From assembly GCA_033439265.1 (NCBI GenBank), contig JAVTVX010000020.1, forward strand, positions 1,121,001 to 1,185,000: 64,000 nucleotides of DNA. Reading direction: 5' to 3'. The stretch comes from Dillenia suffruticosa (lineage: Eukaryota > Streptophyta > Magnoliopsida > Dilleniales > Dilleniaceae). How positions within the stretch are numbered: position 1 is the first letter of the stretch; each line of letters begins with the position of its first letter. This document shows, piece by piece, positions 47,403 to 63,269 of the stretch. The notes below the pieces were generated by a model. That model was not told the DNA's origin and did not search any database. It saw nothing but the letters and a program-made list of their open reading frames with translations. The position numbers and the translations under genes were made by a program.

Positions 47403-47551
47403 AGGTACAAGCGCATACATTACATCGCGTACTAATTAATTTATAGCAATTTTAACACTTTGTCTCTCATTCAAATCTTGGGTTCCCTTCTTCATCGTGG
47501 CCACCCATCCTACAATGTGGGATCCGTGAAGTGCCCAAGCATGAGCCAATA
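47403..47551 (-). pseudogene. Partial duplicate of the last CDPK exon and 3' UTR
   Basis: This stretch repeats 47559 to about 47730, the terminal CDPK exon with flanks, starting at the shared TAGGTACAAGCGCATACAT. It keeps the segment corresponding to the C-terminal MMKKGTQDLNE but has lost about 20 bases covering the last EF-hand loop (GRINYDEF). It lies beyond the real stop and is not needed for the kinase. It is a local tandem duplication. Confidence 0.82.
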
Positions 47552-47611
47552 CACATTAGGTACAAGCGCATACATTAGATCAAACTGCATACTAATTAAT
47601 TTACAGAAATT

Positions 47612-51623
<4,012 letters not shown>

Positions 51624-53479
51624 TCTTGGCAAGTGCTTAATTTCACAAGTTCTCTCTCCCTCTCCCTCTCTCTCTCTTATATATGATGGAAGGGAATTTA
51701 ATTTTAAGAGGGGGTAGATTGAGGAGGATTAGTTTATACGTTCAGACTGCTTTTTTTGGTTTGGCTGCTGAAGGGTACCTTGCTTTCCCTCTTCGAATTG
51801 TTCTGAGCATTGTTCTTTGCTTTTTGCTCGTGTACGCTTCGGAAGTTGAGAGCGAGAGGGAGAGAGAGAGAGGGGGGAATCTGGGTCGGTTTTGTGATTC
51901 GGACCCACGCGTGAGGTGTCTCTCTTAACACATGACGCGCCCATAATCCGCCTGGCGATTGGCGTTTTATTTTGCTTATTTTCTCTTTAAATTTATAAAT
52001 AAGGTGATCATGCTCTTCAATATGAATTAAGCTCTATAGTTTATTTAAAGATAATTTTATTGATCTAATCCCTCAATTTCTTAGTTTTAAAAAATAATCC
52101 CATTACCTCAATACTTTTTAATCGACAATTTTAGCCATTCTTAGTTGGGTCATAGCGTCGCTCCGGGGATCCATAAGCTTCACTCTCCTCCTACTCCAAC
52201 CGAGGTTCTTCCCTTTTTAATTAGGGATGTGAAAGGTTTAACCTCATTTAGAGGTTAGGCACGCCGGTTTCTCCTTGTAACAAAAATAAAGGAGTTAATA
52301 GGAATATTTTGAAGAAAAAGATTATTAATTTCGCCTACACTGATATTTGAAAAATATGCAATTTCAAAGAGAAAAAAAAAACAATCATATTTAGGCTATC
52401 CGAGAGTTACTTTATGCCGCCATTGTTTAATTTTTTGATTTTCACGATCGGTATTCGATTTTATCTGACTGATTTGATTCTAATACAATGGATATCATTT
52501 TAGGTATTGGCTCTCTTAAATCTTTTTTCGTCATTCTCAATTCTTAAACTCAAAATTTTTAATTAAATGGAAATATTCGATCACTCAATTCAAAAAAATT
52601 TATTTATGTCAGGTTGTTTATCTAACCCTTTTATGGTCTAATTTTATCACGTGGAAAAAAAATTAAGCTTGGAGCTAATTAAAGACCATAAGCTACGGTC
52701 ATCGCATCTGAGCTCAAATCACCGGATGCTTTTTTTGATGGATATGCTAGAAATCCCCTTATTTTGGAAAACAAAATCATAGGCAATGGTAGTATAAAAT
52801 ATTTATTGCATATAATCTAATTGAGTAATATTATATAGACCAAATAAAATACAAAAAAAAATAAATAAATCCTATGACCGAATCCATACTAACTTGTTTT
52901 GATAGATTCATATTTAAAATATATTAATAATTTTATTAAAATTTGATTAATATATATCAACATGAATTGTGATATAAGACATAATCATCTAACAATTTAA
53001 ATCTAATTCAATTATATTTTCACTTATTCATTTTTATTTTATTCAACTTAAACTCAACCCACAGAGCATTCCCCAACCCTTTGAGATTTTTTTTTTCTTT
53101 TAAATTTTCCGCTCACACTATTTTGCTAATTTTTGAACGTGGGATTAGAAATCTTCTTCAAATTCAAGTCATTGTCTGAAGTTACAATACTTTTCAATTA
53201 TATAGCATAAGGTTCCGAGATAAAGAAGAAGAAAATGAGAGAGAAATGGGATTTTAGGGTTTAAAACATAATAAATTTTAGAAGGTCTATCTGTATTTAA
53301 TATTTAACTCTTGTTTCTTAAGAAAAATTAATGGAGTAAAATAAATATTAACCGAGCATACTTAACAGGATTAAAATTGAGTAATTTTTTTTTTTCTATA
53401 ATATATATCCTTGGTGAGAATAACACAATGATAAAGGCATTATCCTTTGAAGACGTGGATGGGGATTTGGGCGTATAGA
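51624..53479. other. CDPK promoter and AT-rich intergenic DNA
   Basis: Upstream of the kinase start lie CT/GA-rich tracts (51654-51678, 51851-51872) likely in its leader and promoter. The rest up to 53479 is AT-rich without recognisable genes. Short frames overlapping 51683-51944 are low-complexity. Confidence 0.55.
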
Positions 53480-55251
53480 TAATTCAAAAGGGGCACCAAA
53501 AATGAGTGAAATTATGAGTCATCTCCCGCACACACAGTGCTACACTGGCGAAGACTTAGACCTCACGCACGTGGCCCGGGTTGTTCCCTTAACAAGGTTT
53601 GGACAAGGTCAACCGTTGAGCAGAGCTGGGGCCCGGGGAAGTTACAACAAAACTCCAGATGAGTTGCATTTGCCGCCAAAAAGGATTTGCGGTGCTGGTT
53701 GATATATATATATATATATTGTTTATCGATATCTAAAAATTAATTTATTAATTCTAAATAATTAGATTAGAATTAAACGTCAAATTTATTGAGAAATGTT
53801 CTCCCTGGATATCTATTTTTTTATTTCTAAACTTAAACTTAAAAATTTAATTAAAAGAATTCACTATTCTTATCGTTGGAGGATCAAGAAACTGTTGTGC
53901 TCCTTGTTATATTGCATGGAAATAGAAACAAAAAAATGAAAATAAATATGAAACATTATCATAAATCTTTATAAAAATACAAGAAATGAAAATGTGGACA
54001 AATATATAAATATAAAAATATTATTAATAATTTTATAAAAATAATAAAATAATCATATTTTATAATAAAAATCTAAAATGATCAAATTTGTTATTATTAA
54101 ATATAAAACAAATAATATAAAAGTAAAAATTATAATTAAATCAATAAATAATTCAATAAATATAAAAAATATGTAAATATAAAAATATAATTTTTTTATA
54201 AATATTAATTAATTTATAATATTGAAACGATTCAGAAATATTTTAAAAATGAAAACGTGTCTGAAACAGGAAAATGTTGGAAAATGTTAATGTTGATCCT
54301 TGATAACTTATTTACTCCTCTATGACAAGCGTCTGAAAACACATGATAATCTAGGCATTCATCATTGTCTAGGTCATATAATTGACATTTCTAATCCCTG
54401 TAAATTATTCAACATTTACCATGCAATCAAAAAATGAAGTTGGTTCATATAGTTTTTTCTTTTTATTTGGGTATTAAAAGAAAGCAAATTTCTAGAATTA
54501 TTTGAATAATTAGTTAAGTCAAAATCTTTGGTCATTATCTTCATATGGATAATCTTACTTAGTTCATGAGCATGACTTAAAAATTTATATTTTGAATTAA
54601 TTTAATTGATCTTATTTGGTAAATAAGATTTTTCTATATACCTATGGTATCTCAAGGATCTCTATCTCTATGACGTCTGTGATACAATATGAAAATTTTG
54701 GTTTTTATGTTATACCTTCTTACTTTTACATAGTACCTCGAGTTTCCAATGTACACTGTCAGTTCCTTCATACCGTACATTTAGACTTGGTACCCACATG
54801 AGTATCAATACTCTCGTGATCAAATAAATCAATACTCTGGTACAGCGTCGCTGATGAACTATTTATTTATTCTTTATCATGCGAGATTTGAATGCTAAGC
54901 TAGAGAATCAGGGAGTTATGTGTCACCGGTGAACTATGAATTCATAATTATCTTGGCATAATCATGTTTTAATTAAATTTTTTTTTTTAAATTGAGTAGT
55001 CGAGTACTTTACCCTTTAACTAAAAATCTTAAATTCGAGTTCTGAGAATAACAAAAAGAATTTGAAAGAGTCAATCTTTAAAATAAGGCTTACAGTTTTT
55101 GAAACCAGATCAGTAAAATAGGACCAACGGTGGAAACAAAAAATAAATAAATAGTGTCCTAACCAATGGAGGCAACCACGACCGGCCCATTTTTGTTGTT
55201 GGGCTTCGCTAACCAATATCAATTGGGCTATTGAACTGTGCACAAACCCAA

Positions 55252-55500
55252 AGCCTCAACCTATATATTTTTTTTGATACCATGTTTTGAATACCACCCG
55301 GTATTCGGAGTTTCATCCCTACTAATCCAAACCGATCACTGCAGTAACTCTTTTTCAGAGAGCAGGTCTCCCAACGGGGAACTCTCCATATACATGAGAA
55401 TTTAATACTTCCAGCGTGAGTTAAACCTTGATCGTGTTTAAGGGAATTCAACTCCACATCCAATTGAATCAACCCATATTAGTAGCCTCAATCTATATAT
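55252..55500 (-). mobile_element. Au-like SINE (copy 2, unit A) with 17-bp target repeats
   Basis: The body is about 55269-55482 on the minus strand, with its A-tail read as T-run at the left. The flanks AGCCTCAACCTATATAT (55252-55268) and AGCCTCAATCTATATAT (55484-55500) differ by one base and mark the target duplication. Inside are CCCCGTTGGGAGACC and GGATTAGTAGGG-type blocks of the Au family. Confidence 0.82.
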
Positions 55501-56592
55501 ATATATATTTTTGGTACCCCTATATATATATTCTTTTTACTGTCAGTGTCCGAAATTCTATTTCGATTAATTTAATTTAAATATTTATAAGAATTTTATT
55601 TAAAACATGACTCTCATAACATAATTTTTTTTTATTTCTAATTTCAAAACCAAGACTTGATTAAGCGAGTCATTATCTTATTCCACTAAGTCAACTATCC
55701 GTTAATAAAAATTTCAATGTTTTCACGACCTAAATTGTATCGAAATAAAATAAATGTGAAACGATATAAAAAAATGATATTTTATAAAAATATAAGAAAT
55801 AAAACTATGAAAAACATATAAATATAAAAATATAAAGATTTTTATGTAAATATTATTTATTTTTTTAAAATAACATAATAGTTATATTTTATAATAAAAA
55901 ACTAAAATGATGTAATTATGAATTATAATAAATAATATAAAAATTATAATTATAATTAAATAAGTAAATAATTTGTTAAATATAAAAATATAAATATTTT
56001 TATATAAATGTTAATTGATTTAGTATACTAGAATATTTTAAAATATATTTCATAAACCTTCCACGAACGTGAAATATATGAATGTTGATCACATAGTACA
56101 CAACAAACAACCTTTTGTCTTCAATTGTTTTTAACAGGGTCCACAACAAACTTCTTTTTGTCTTGTATTTAACAATTAGTAGGGTCAACTTTGAAAAAAC
56201 AAGAGGATTGGATTGGACAAGATACCAAAGATAAAGCAAGGAGGACCAGAGGAAAATTCGCAAATTTTTTGTGCTGTCTTTCCCTCCTCCTTCGTCTTCT
56301 CTCGCTTAACCAAATGAAACAACACGCGCCACGACGTCCAAAAAAATTAAACCATGATAGAGATAGTGAAGGCTGCCTGACCCTGTTAATACGCGCCACG
56401 ACATATAGAAGTAGAACAAAATAAATAAATAAATAACTATGATAGAGATGGCGAAGGCTTTCTGTTTTTAAATGCTGATTGGGGCTCATGTGGTTTCTTA
56501 TTCCTTTTTGATCTCTCTGCTTAGCCAAACCTAGTACCTCTTTGTTCCCATAATTCCATCTTTACAGTTTTTGATTCGATATCTTCACACAT

Positions 56593-56717
56593 ATGGTGAT
56601 CTGTTCAGACTCATCTTCGGTTTTTGCTTTCGTAAATTCTTCTTTTTCGTCTTCTTGAATCGGGTTACTCTCTGGTAAAAGAGTGAGAGAATTCTGTAGC
56701 TATGTCGTTCTCGAAAT
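56593..56717 (+). pseudogene. NIP-like RING-H2 gene remnant, exon 1 only (unit A)
   Basis: Matches exon 1 of the intact gene at 59068 (MVICSDSSSVFAF versus MVTCSDSSSVLAP, then LSGKRVREFCSYVVLEI) and then stops abruptly at 56717. An in-frame stop also occurs around residue 22. The remaining exons are absent: a short unrelated segment (56718-56860) is followed directly by the unit's 3' flank. The promoter block is retained, so a short non-coding transcript is possible. Confidence 0.82.
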
Positions 56718-56821
56718 ATGACTAGTTTAGCGACAGCATTGGCGCTGGAATTTCTTTCTGTAGGCACATGTTGAACCTCACGAATCAAGAGCTTCTGGAT
56801 TAAGAGCGTACACTCCCTCAA
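56718..56821 (-). mobile_element. RNase H-like fragment (LINE-type RVT_3 tail)
   Basis: The minus strand reads MRECTLLIQKLLIREVQHVP followed by TERNSSANAVAKLVIF, resembling the last helices of the RNase H domain found at the end of plant LINE polyproteins (H-V-x-R-E-x-N-x-x-A-D-A-x-A-K). The catalytic residues of the domain are not covered. It sits exactly where the RING gene body is missing in unit A. Confidence 0.6.
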
Positions 56822-58195
56822 TAGATGGGACTAAGGATGAGAAGCCAGGCTGTCTGCCTTCGCGGTTCTGCATGGCTTGCTTGAAGTTATTACGGCAGTT
56901 GTCCAACTATTTTTTTTTTTTGAATTATATAGAATAATTTTAATAATAATGATTTTAAAAGTTATTTGTATCTTGTCAGTAATTTTTTGATATATTTTTC
57001 TCCATTTTCTGCTTTATAATCAATTAACTTCAGTTTCAAGATTCATTGGTACAATAAATATCTATCAATGTCTTACTAAAATTATAATTTTAAATCTATG
57101 CTATGTTATATTTTGTCACTAATTGGCTCTGGTTGGTTGGTAGGAATGGTAAATGAAAATTAGCAACCCAAAAAATTATAACTATCATTTGTCAGTGATG
57201 GCGACGTACCTTTTCCGGCCTTTTGGCTATGATCAAGTGATGGCGATGTTTGTGTCACAAATTTGATGTACCAAAAATTTAGTGCAATTGCGTGCACAAT
57301 GCCCCACTGGCATAGACAAAGACCTCACGCCCGAGGCCCGGGAAAGTTAGATCAAAACTCTAGAGGAGTTGTATTTGCGACAAATAAGTATTTGCAGTGC
57401 TGCTTGTTAAGTTATTTGCTCCTCTAAGGCAAGACGAGTGCCGGAAAACACCTCATAATCTAGGCATTCATCATTGTCTAGGTCCTATAATTCAAATTTC
57501 TAATCCCTTTTTACATTATTCATTATTTACCATGTAATCAAAAAAGTGAAATTGATTTATATAGTTTTTTCTTTTTATTTGCCAAATAAAAGAAAGCAAA
57601 TTTTGCAGTTGGAAACTCTATAATATAAAAAAAAAAAATAGAATTATTTGAATAATTAGTTAAGTCAAAATCATTGGTCGTAATCTTCATATGGATAATC
57701 TTACGTAGCTCACGAGCATGACTTAAAATTTAGATTTTGAATTGCTTTAATTGACCTTATTTGATAAATAAGATTTTTCTATATACCTACGATATCTTGA
57801 AGATTTCTACTACGTCTGCGATGCAACATGAAAATTTGGATTTTCATGATATACCTTCGTACTTTTACAAAGTACGTCTTGAGTTTCCAATGTACAGTGT
57901 CAGTGAATTCATACTGTACATTTAGACTTGGTACCCCCATAAGTATCTATACTCAACATTCACGAGGATAGAACAGCATCTCTGGTGAACTATACGTCCA
58001 CAATTATCTTGGCATGATCATGTTTTAATCAATAATTTAGTGGTATAAATCTCTCTCCCCAACTTAATAATCCTAAATTTAAATTCGTGTAAAAAAAAAA
58101 ATAAGACAGAGGTTGAGTGGCCCATCTTTGTAGTTAGCTCATTTTTGTAGTTGGGCTTCATTAATCAAAGAGCTAGTATTAAAATTTGAATCACA

Positions 58196-58419
58196 TACAA
58201 ACCCGAAGTCTACCGATACGTGATGACTCAGTTAGTCGATAATTGACGTTTCTTAATCATGATCGGTCATTCGATCCTTATGGGAACAGAAAAATGGGAG
58301 ACCTACCCCTCAATTGGACCCTGTAAACGGTCGACCCAGATTAGTCGGAACGAAATCTCAGATACTGGGTTGGTGGCCTAACAATGGTATCAAAAAAAAA
58401 AAATACAGACCCAAAGCCT
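58196..58419 (+). mobile_element. Au-like SINE (copy 3, unit B) with 16-bp target repeats
   Basis: Body about 58212-58403 on the plus strand, with poly(A) near 58392-58403 and the 3' block GATTAGTCGGAACGAAATCTC. It is flanked by TACAAACCCGAAGTCT (58196-58211) and TACAGACCCAAAGCCT (58404-58419), a diverged target duplication. Its orientation is opposite to copy 2. Confidence 0.8.
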
Positions 58420-59067
58420 CAACGTTGGTTTTTATCTTTTTTTTCTTTTTTAATATAAAAAATAAAACGATATTTGAATTAATATTCTGATTAATCTAAT
58501 TTAAATATTAACCAATCAAATTTTTTAATATAATACTTTTTATTTTTAAATTTTAAATCAAAAATTTAATTAAAATATTTAATATCGTGCCTATCAACCG
58601 TCTCGCATTGAATGTTGATTTCACGTGGTCCACACCAAACAATTTTTTTGTCTTGCATTTAACAGTCCACAACAAACAACTTTTTGACTTGCATCGTTTT
58701 AACGTGAAAAAAAAAACATGGGGATTGGAATGGACAAGATACCGAAGAAAAAGCAAGGAGGACCAGACGAAGATTCGCAAATTTTTCGTGCTGCCTTTCC
58801 CTGCTTCTTCATCTTCTCTCGCCTGACCAAACGAAACAACACGCACGACGACTTGTAGGCCTACGTCAAAAGGTTTAAACTATGATAGAGAGAGTGAAGA
58901 CTCTCTGTATTTAAATGCTGACAGGGGCTCAAATGGTTTCGAATTCCTTTTGATCTCTCGGCTTATACTTTTAGTCTTTTGTCTTCCACATTAAAAATTG
59001 AACAAACACGGTACCCCTTTGTTCCCATAATTCCATTTTAACAGTTTTTGATTCAATATCTTCACAC

Positions 59068-60427
59068 ATGGTCACCTGTTCAGATTCATCTTCTGTTTTG
59101 GCTCCCCTAAAATTTTCCTTTCCGCCTTCTTCAATCTGGGTACTCTCTGGTAAAAGAGTGAGAGAATTCTGTAGCTATGTCGTTCTCGAAATTATTAGCA
59201 AACTCTTCTGGGCTTTGTTCACCTTTCTCGTAGCCTTGAGTATGTATAAGCAGTTTATGTTTGCAAATTGAGAAAGCTGTGTGTTTGAAATATAACTTTA
59301 GTTTGAAGACTAACGTGATGTATATGGTATGTGTGTGCTTGTGTTGTTAGTGGGGATTATAGTGGGAGCCTTAATTGGAGTTTTGATTGGGAGAAAGACG
59401 AAGAGCGGACTCGGGCTTTTCCTAGGTGCAATCTCCGGAGCTGTCTCCGGTGCTTTATTCTCCGTTGAAGTCTTCAGATGTTCAGTTGCCGTTTGGCATT
59501 CTGATATCAGTGAAAACGCATATCTTCTATGCTTGGTTAGTCCTCTTATGTTATCCTCATTTGCTATAGTATCAGAGCTAAAAATGTCATTTTTTTTTTT
59601 TTTTAGTTCGTAGGTTGTTAAATTCCTTGAACCCCATTTAATATTTGGGGCGTTTGATCCAACTTATTGAACTCCTTTTGTTAATTATTGTGCAGGCTAA
59701 CATCGTTGGAAGCCTCTTACGTAGGAAAACACCAATTGTGGGGCAGAGTGAGGTAATTTGCAGTTGTATGTTTAAGACTATGTTCTCAAAATTGAAAATC
59801 CGGTTGAAAAATTCTGACCTTGTTCAATTTTAACTTCTTAACTCAAACAATTATTGATTTCCAGAACATCCCCGATGCTTCATCAAGACGCTTGCGCGAT
59901 AGGCAGTCCTCCAGGTCCACAATTTCACCCGAGATCATGGGTGATGTTTCATGGGATACACCGACTTGTTGCGTCTGCCTTCAGGTTTGTTTTCCAAATT
60001 CAATCAATGTTTTTCGAGCAATGTTATATATACTAAATGAGTGGTTGACCAAAACGTATATGACAGTCATGAACAAAAATAAAAACTATTAAAATTTAAA
60101 TCATTTTAAACTAATCAAAATAATTTTCGAATTTGTAAAATTAATTTTAAAATATAAGATAGGACTGTTTTTTAGGATTTGTTCCGTATAATTTTTGACT
60201 CATTTGTTCTGGTTATCATTATTCAGCTTTACCTACTCTTTTATTAATTCCTAAATTTTTCTAATTAAGTTTAGTGCCATGTTTTGTTTAACCATTTTAT
60301 TCAGGAATTTCAAAACGGGGAAGTTCTGCGGAGTTTGCCGCGCTGTCACCACGAGTTTCATGGGTCTTGTATTGAGAAGTGGCTTAAGATGCAGAGGACT
60401 TGTCCTTTGTGCAGAAGAATGCTCTGA
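59068..60427 (+). CDS. NEP1-interacting-protein-like RING-H2 E3 ligase (218 aa, five exons)
   Basis: Exons 59068-59239, 59351-59535, 59696-59752, 59865-59984 and 60305-60427, all GT/AG with matching phases. Residues about 38-110 are hydrophobic: a first helix (KLFWALFTFLVAL) joins a glycine-rich segment GIIVGALIGVLIGRKTKSGL and LGAISGAVSGALFSVEVF, the hallmark of the NIP1/NIP2 (ATL-like) proteins that sit in chloroplast or other membranes. The C-terminus is a RING-H2: C-C-V-C, then C-H-H-E-F-H-G-S-C, ending TCPLCRRML, with the C3H2C3 spacing. It should transfer ubiquitin from an E2 to membrane-linked targets. NIP proteins were found as partners of the plastid polymerase NEP; whether this divergent copy shares that role is unknown. 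It is the only complete copy in the array within the window. Confidence 0.87.
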
Positions 60428-62363
60428 GACTATATCCGAATTATGAAGAGAGATGCTTTTCCAAGATTTTCAAACCTGCTACGGATACCATATATACATT
60501 GGATGGTGATCCAAAAGATTGAATTGCCAAAGCAGTCGAATACAAGAAGACTGCTCATGCAAAAGACAGAGACAGAGTACGTATTAGATTAGGTTTACTT
60601 TTGGTAGACATAGCAGATTCATTGTATTCAGTTCAAAGCTTCTTTATTCTTTTTCAGTTTGTGAGGTTTTTTGATTTTTTTTCCGTACTCATTCTCACCC
60701 TTCGTTGACGTTTGTAGAATGCCGAATCATGTGTGTATAAATGCTCGGCCATTTATCGGGTCAATGAAGCAGAGTGAGCGTATAATGCAATATTACTATT
60801 GTTTTCACATAATTTAGTCCGCTTACGTGGCGGTTTTGCATCGCTTGCCTGAAGTTGCTGCGGCAGGTGTCCAACTATTTTTTGAATTATATAATCATAA
60901 TTTTAATAATTATGATTTTAAAAGTTGATCGTCTCTTGTCAGTAATTTTTGATATATTTTTCTCCACTTTCTGCTTTTATAATCAATTACTTTAGCTTCA
61001 AGATTCATCGGTACAATATAAATCTGTGTCAATGTCTTATTAAAATTATAATTTTAAATATATATTATGTTATATTTTGTCCATAATTGGCCCTGGTTGG
61101 TTGGTAGGAATGGTGATTGAAAACTGGCAACCAAAGAAATTATGACTATTTGTTAGTAATGGCGACGTTTGTGTCACAAATTTGATGCGCCAAAAATTTA
61201 GTGCAAATGCGTGCACAATGCCCCACCGGCATAGAACTAGACCTTACGCACATGGCCCTGGTTGTTCCCTTATCGAGGTTAAGAGGGCAAGGTCAAACAG
61301 TTGAGCAGAGCTGCGGCCCGGAAGTTAGATCAAAGCCCTAGAGGTGTTGCATTTGCGACAAATAACTATTTGCGGTGCTGATAAGTTATTATTAATTTTT
61401 TTTTTTGTGTAACCGGATTCTTATCGTGAATTAGTGGGTTTCGTCGATTAATTTGATCTGAATATATGAGGTCTATAAAGGGTTGTCACTTTTAATTCTC
61501 ATTTTTTTTATTTTTATAATTTAAATTCAAAATTTATGATTAAATAAATATAAAGTTTTACTTTACTTCACGTGAGTTTGATCTTAAAAACTTATGTGCT
61601 CCTTGGACAAGACAAGCACCGGAAAACAGCTCATAATCTAGGCACTCATCATTGTCTAGGTCCTATAATTGAAATTTCTAATCCCTTTATAAATTATTCG
61701 ATAATTATCATGTAATCAAAAAGTGCAATTGATTTACATAATTTTTTCTTTTCTTTGGCAATTAAAAGAAAGAAAATTTTGCACATGGAAACTCTATAAT
61801 ATATAAAAAAAAAAAAATAGAATTATTTGAATAATTATTTTAGTCAAAATAATTGGACGTAATCTTCATATGGAAATCTTACTTAGTTCATGAGCATGAC
61901 TTAAAATTTAAAATTTAAATTGATTTAATTTACCTTTAAATAAGAATTTTCTATATATCTATGATATCTTAAAAATCTCTATAGAAGTCTGTGATACAAC
62001 ATGAAAATTTTGGTTTTTATAATACGCCTTCATACTTTTACATAGTACGTCTTGAGTTTCCAATGTACAATGTCAGCGCCTTCAAACTGTACATTTAGGC
62101 TTGGTACCCACATGAGTATCAATACTCAACACTCACGAGTATAGTACAGCGTCTCCGGTGAACTATGAACCAACAATTATCTTGGCATTATCATGTCCCA
62201 ACCAATGAAGGTCAACCATCTTCGCAAACAAAAAAAAAATGAAGGTCAACCATGTCCTGCCCATTTTTGTTGTTGGGCTTCGCTAATCCATATCGATTGG
62301 GCAAATATTAGAATTTGAAGTGCATGCGGACCCAAAGCCTGAACATTGTTTGAAAATATTACT

Positions 62364-62573
62364 ATGGTTGGTTCAATTGGATGTGGGGTTAAATACCCTT
62401 AAATATGACTGAGATTCGACTCCCATTAGAAGTATCGGGCCCTCATATATACAGAGCGTTCCCCGTTGAGAGATCCGCCTTTCGAAATGAGCCACTGCAG
62501 CGATCGATCCAGATTAATCGGGCAAAGTCTCGGATATCGGGTGATATCCAACATATGGTACAAAAAAAAAAAA
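62364..62573 (+). mobile_element. Au-like SINE (copy 4, unit C)
   Basis: Plus-strand copy with GGTTGGTTCAATTGGATGTG at the start, the CCCCGTTGAGAGATCCGCC block, GATTAATCGGGCAAAGTCTC and a poly(A) tail ending at 62573. Target repeats are not convincing. Confidence 0.78.
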
Positions 62574-63269
62574 CTAATAGATAAAAAATACGTAAATATA
62601 AAAATATAAAAATTTTTATATAAATATTAATTATATTATGAAAATAATAAAATAATTATATCTTATAATAAAAATATAAAATATTTAAATATGTAATTAT
62701 TAATCATAACATAATATAATTAAAAATTAAAAATTATAATTAAATAAGTAGATAATTTATTAAATATAAAAATATAAATAATTTTATATAAATATTAATC
62801 AATTTAATATACTAAAATATTTTTAAAATATATTTTGACATTTAAAAAACTCGTTAATTAAATTTCTGTGCAACGGGACACAACGAACAGCTTTTTGTCT
62901 TGCATCGTTTTAACGCGAAAAACAAGAGGATTGGATTGGACAAGATACAGAAGAAAAAACAAGGAAGACCAGACGAAGATTCACAAACTTTTCCTGCTGC
63001 CTTTCCCTACTTCATCTTCTCTCGCTTGACCAAGGAAACAACACGCGCGACGACTGATAGGACTACGTCAAAGAATTTAAACTAAAATAGATAAAGCAAA
63101 GGATCTCTGTTTTTAAATACTGACTGGTGCTCAAGTGGTTTCTTATTCCTTTTGATCTCTCTGTTTAGCCTTTTTTTCATTTGTCTTCCGCATCAAAAAT
63201 TGAACAAGAATACTACCTCTTTGTTCCCAAAATTCCATCTTAACAGTTTTTGATTCGATATCTTCACAC

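Larger units (their letters stand above)
53480..57260. repeat. Tandem array unit A
   Basis: First of three related units of about 4 kb. Landmarks in order: a GCATTTGC block near 53540-53700 (CACGTGGCCCGGGTTGTTCC), the block around 54300-54800 (TAGGCATTCATCATTGTCTA, then TTGGTACCC), a SINE at 55269-55482, an AT-rich island at 55740-56030, the promoter block near 56200-56330, a RING gene remnant at 56593 and a closing block near 56861-57200. The same landmarks recur at 57300, 57460-57940, 58212, 58590-58860, 59068 and 60830 in unit B, and again in unit C. Confidence 0.85.
57261..61180. repeat. Tandem array unit B
   Basis: Second unit, with the same landmark order as unit A and the only complete RING gene of the array (59068-60427). 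The 3' flank after the gene (about 60830-61180) matches 56861-57250 of unit A, showing what was lost from A. Confidence 0.85.
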
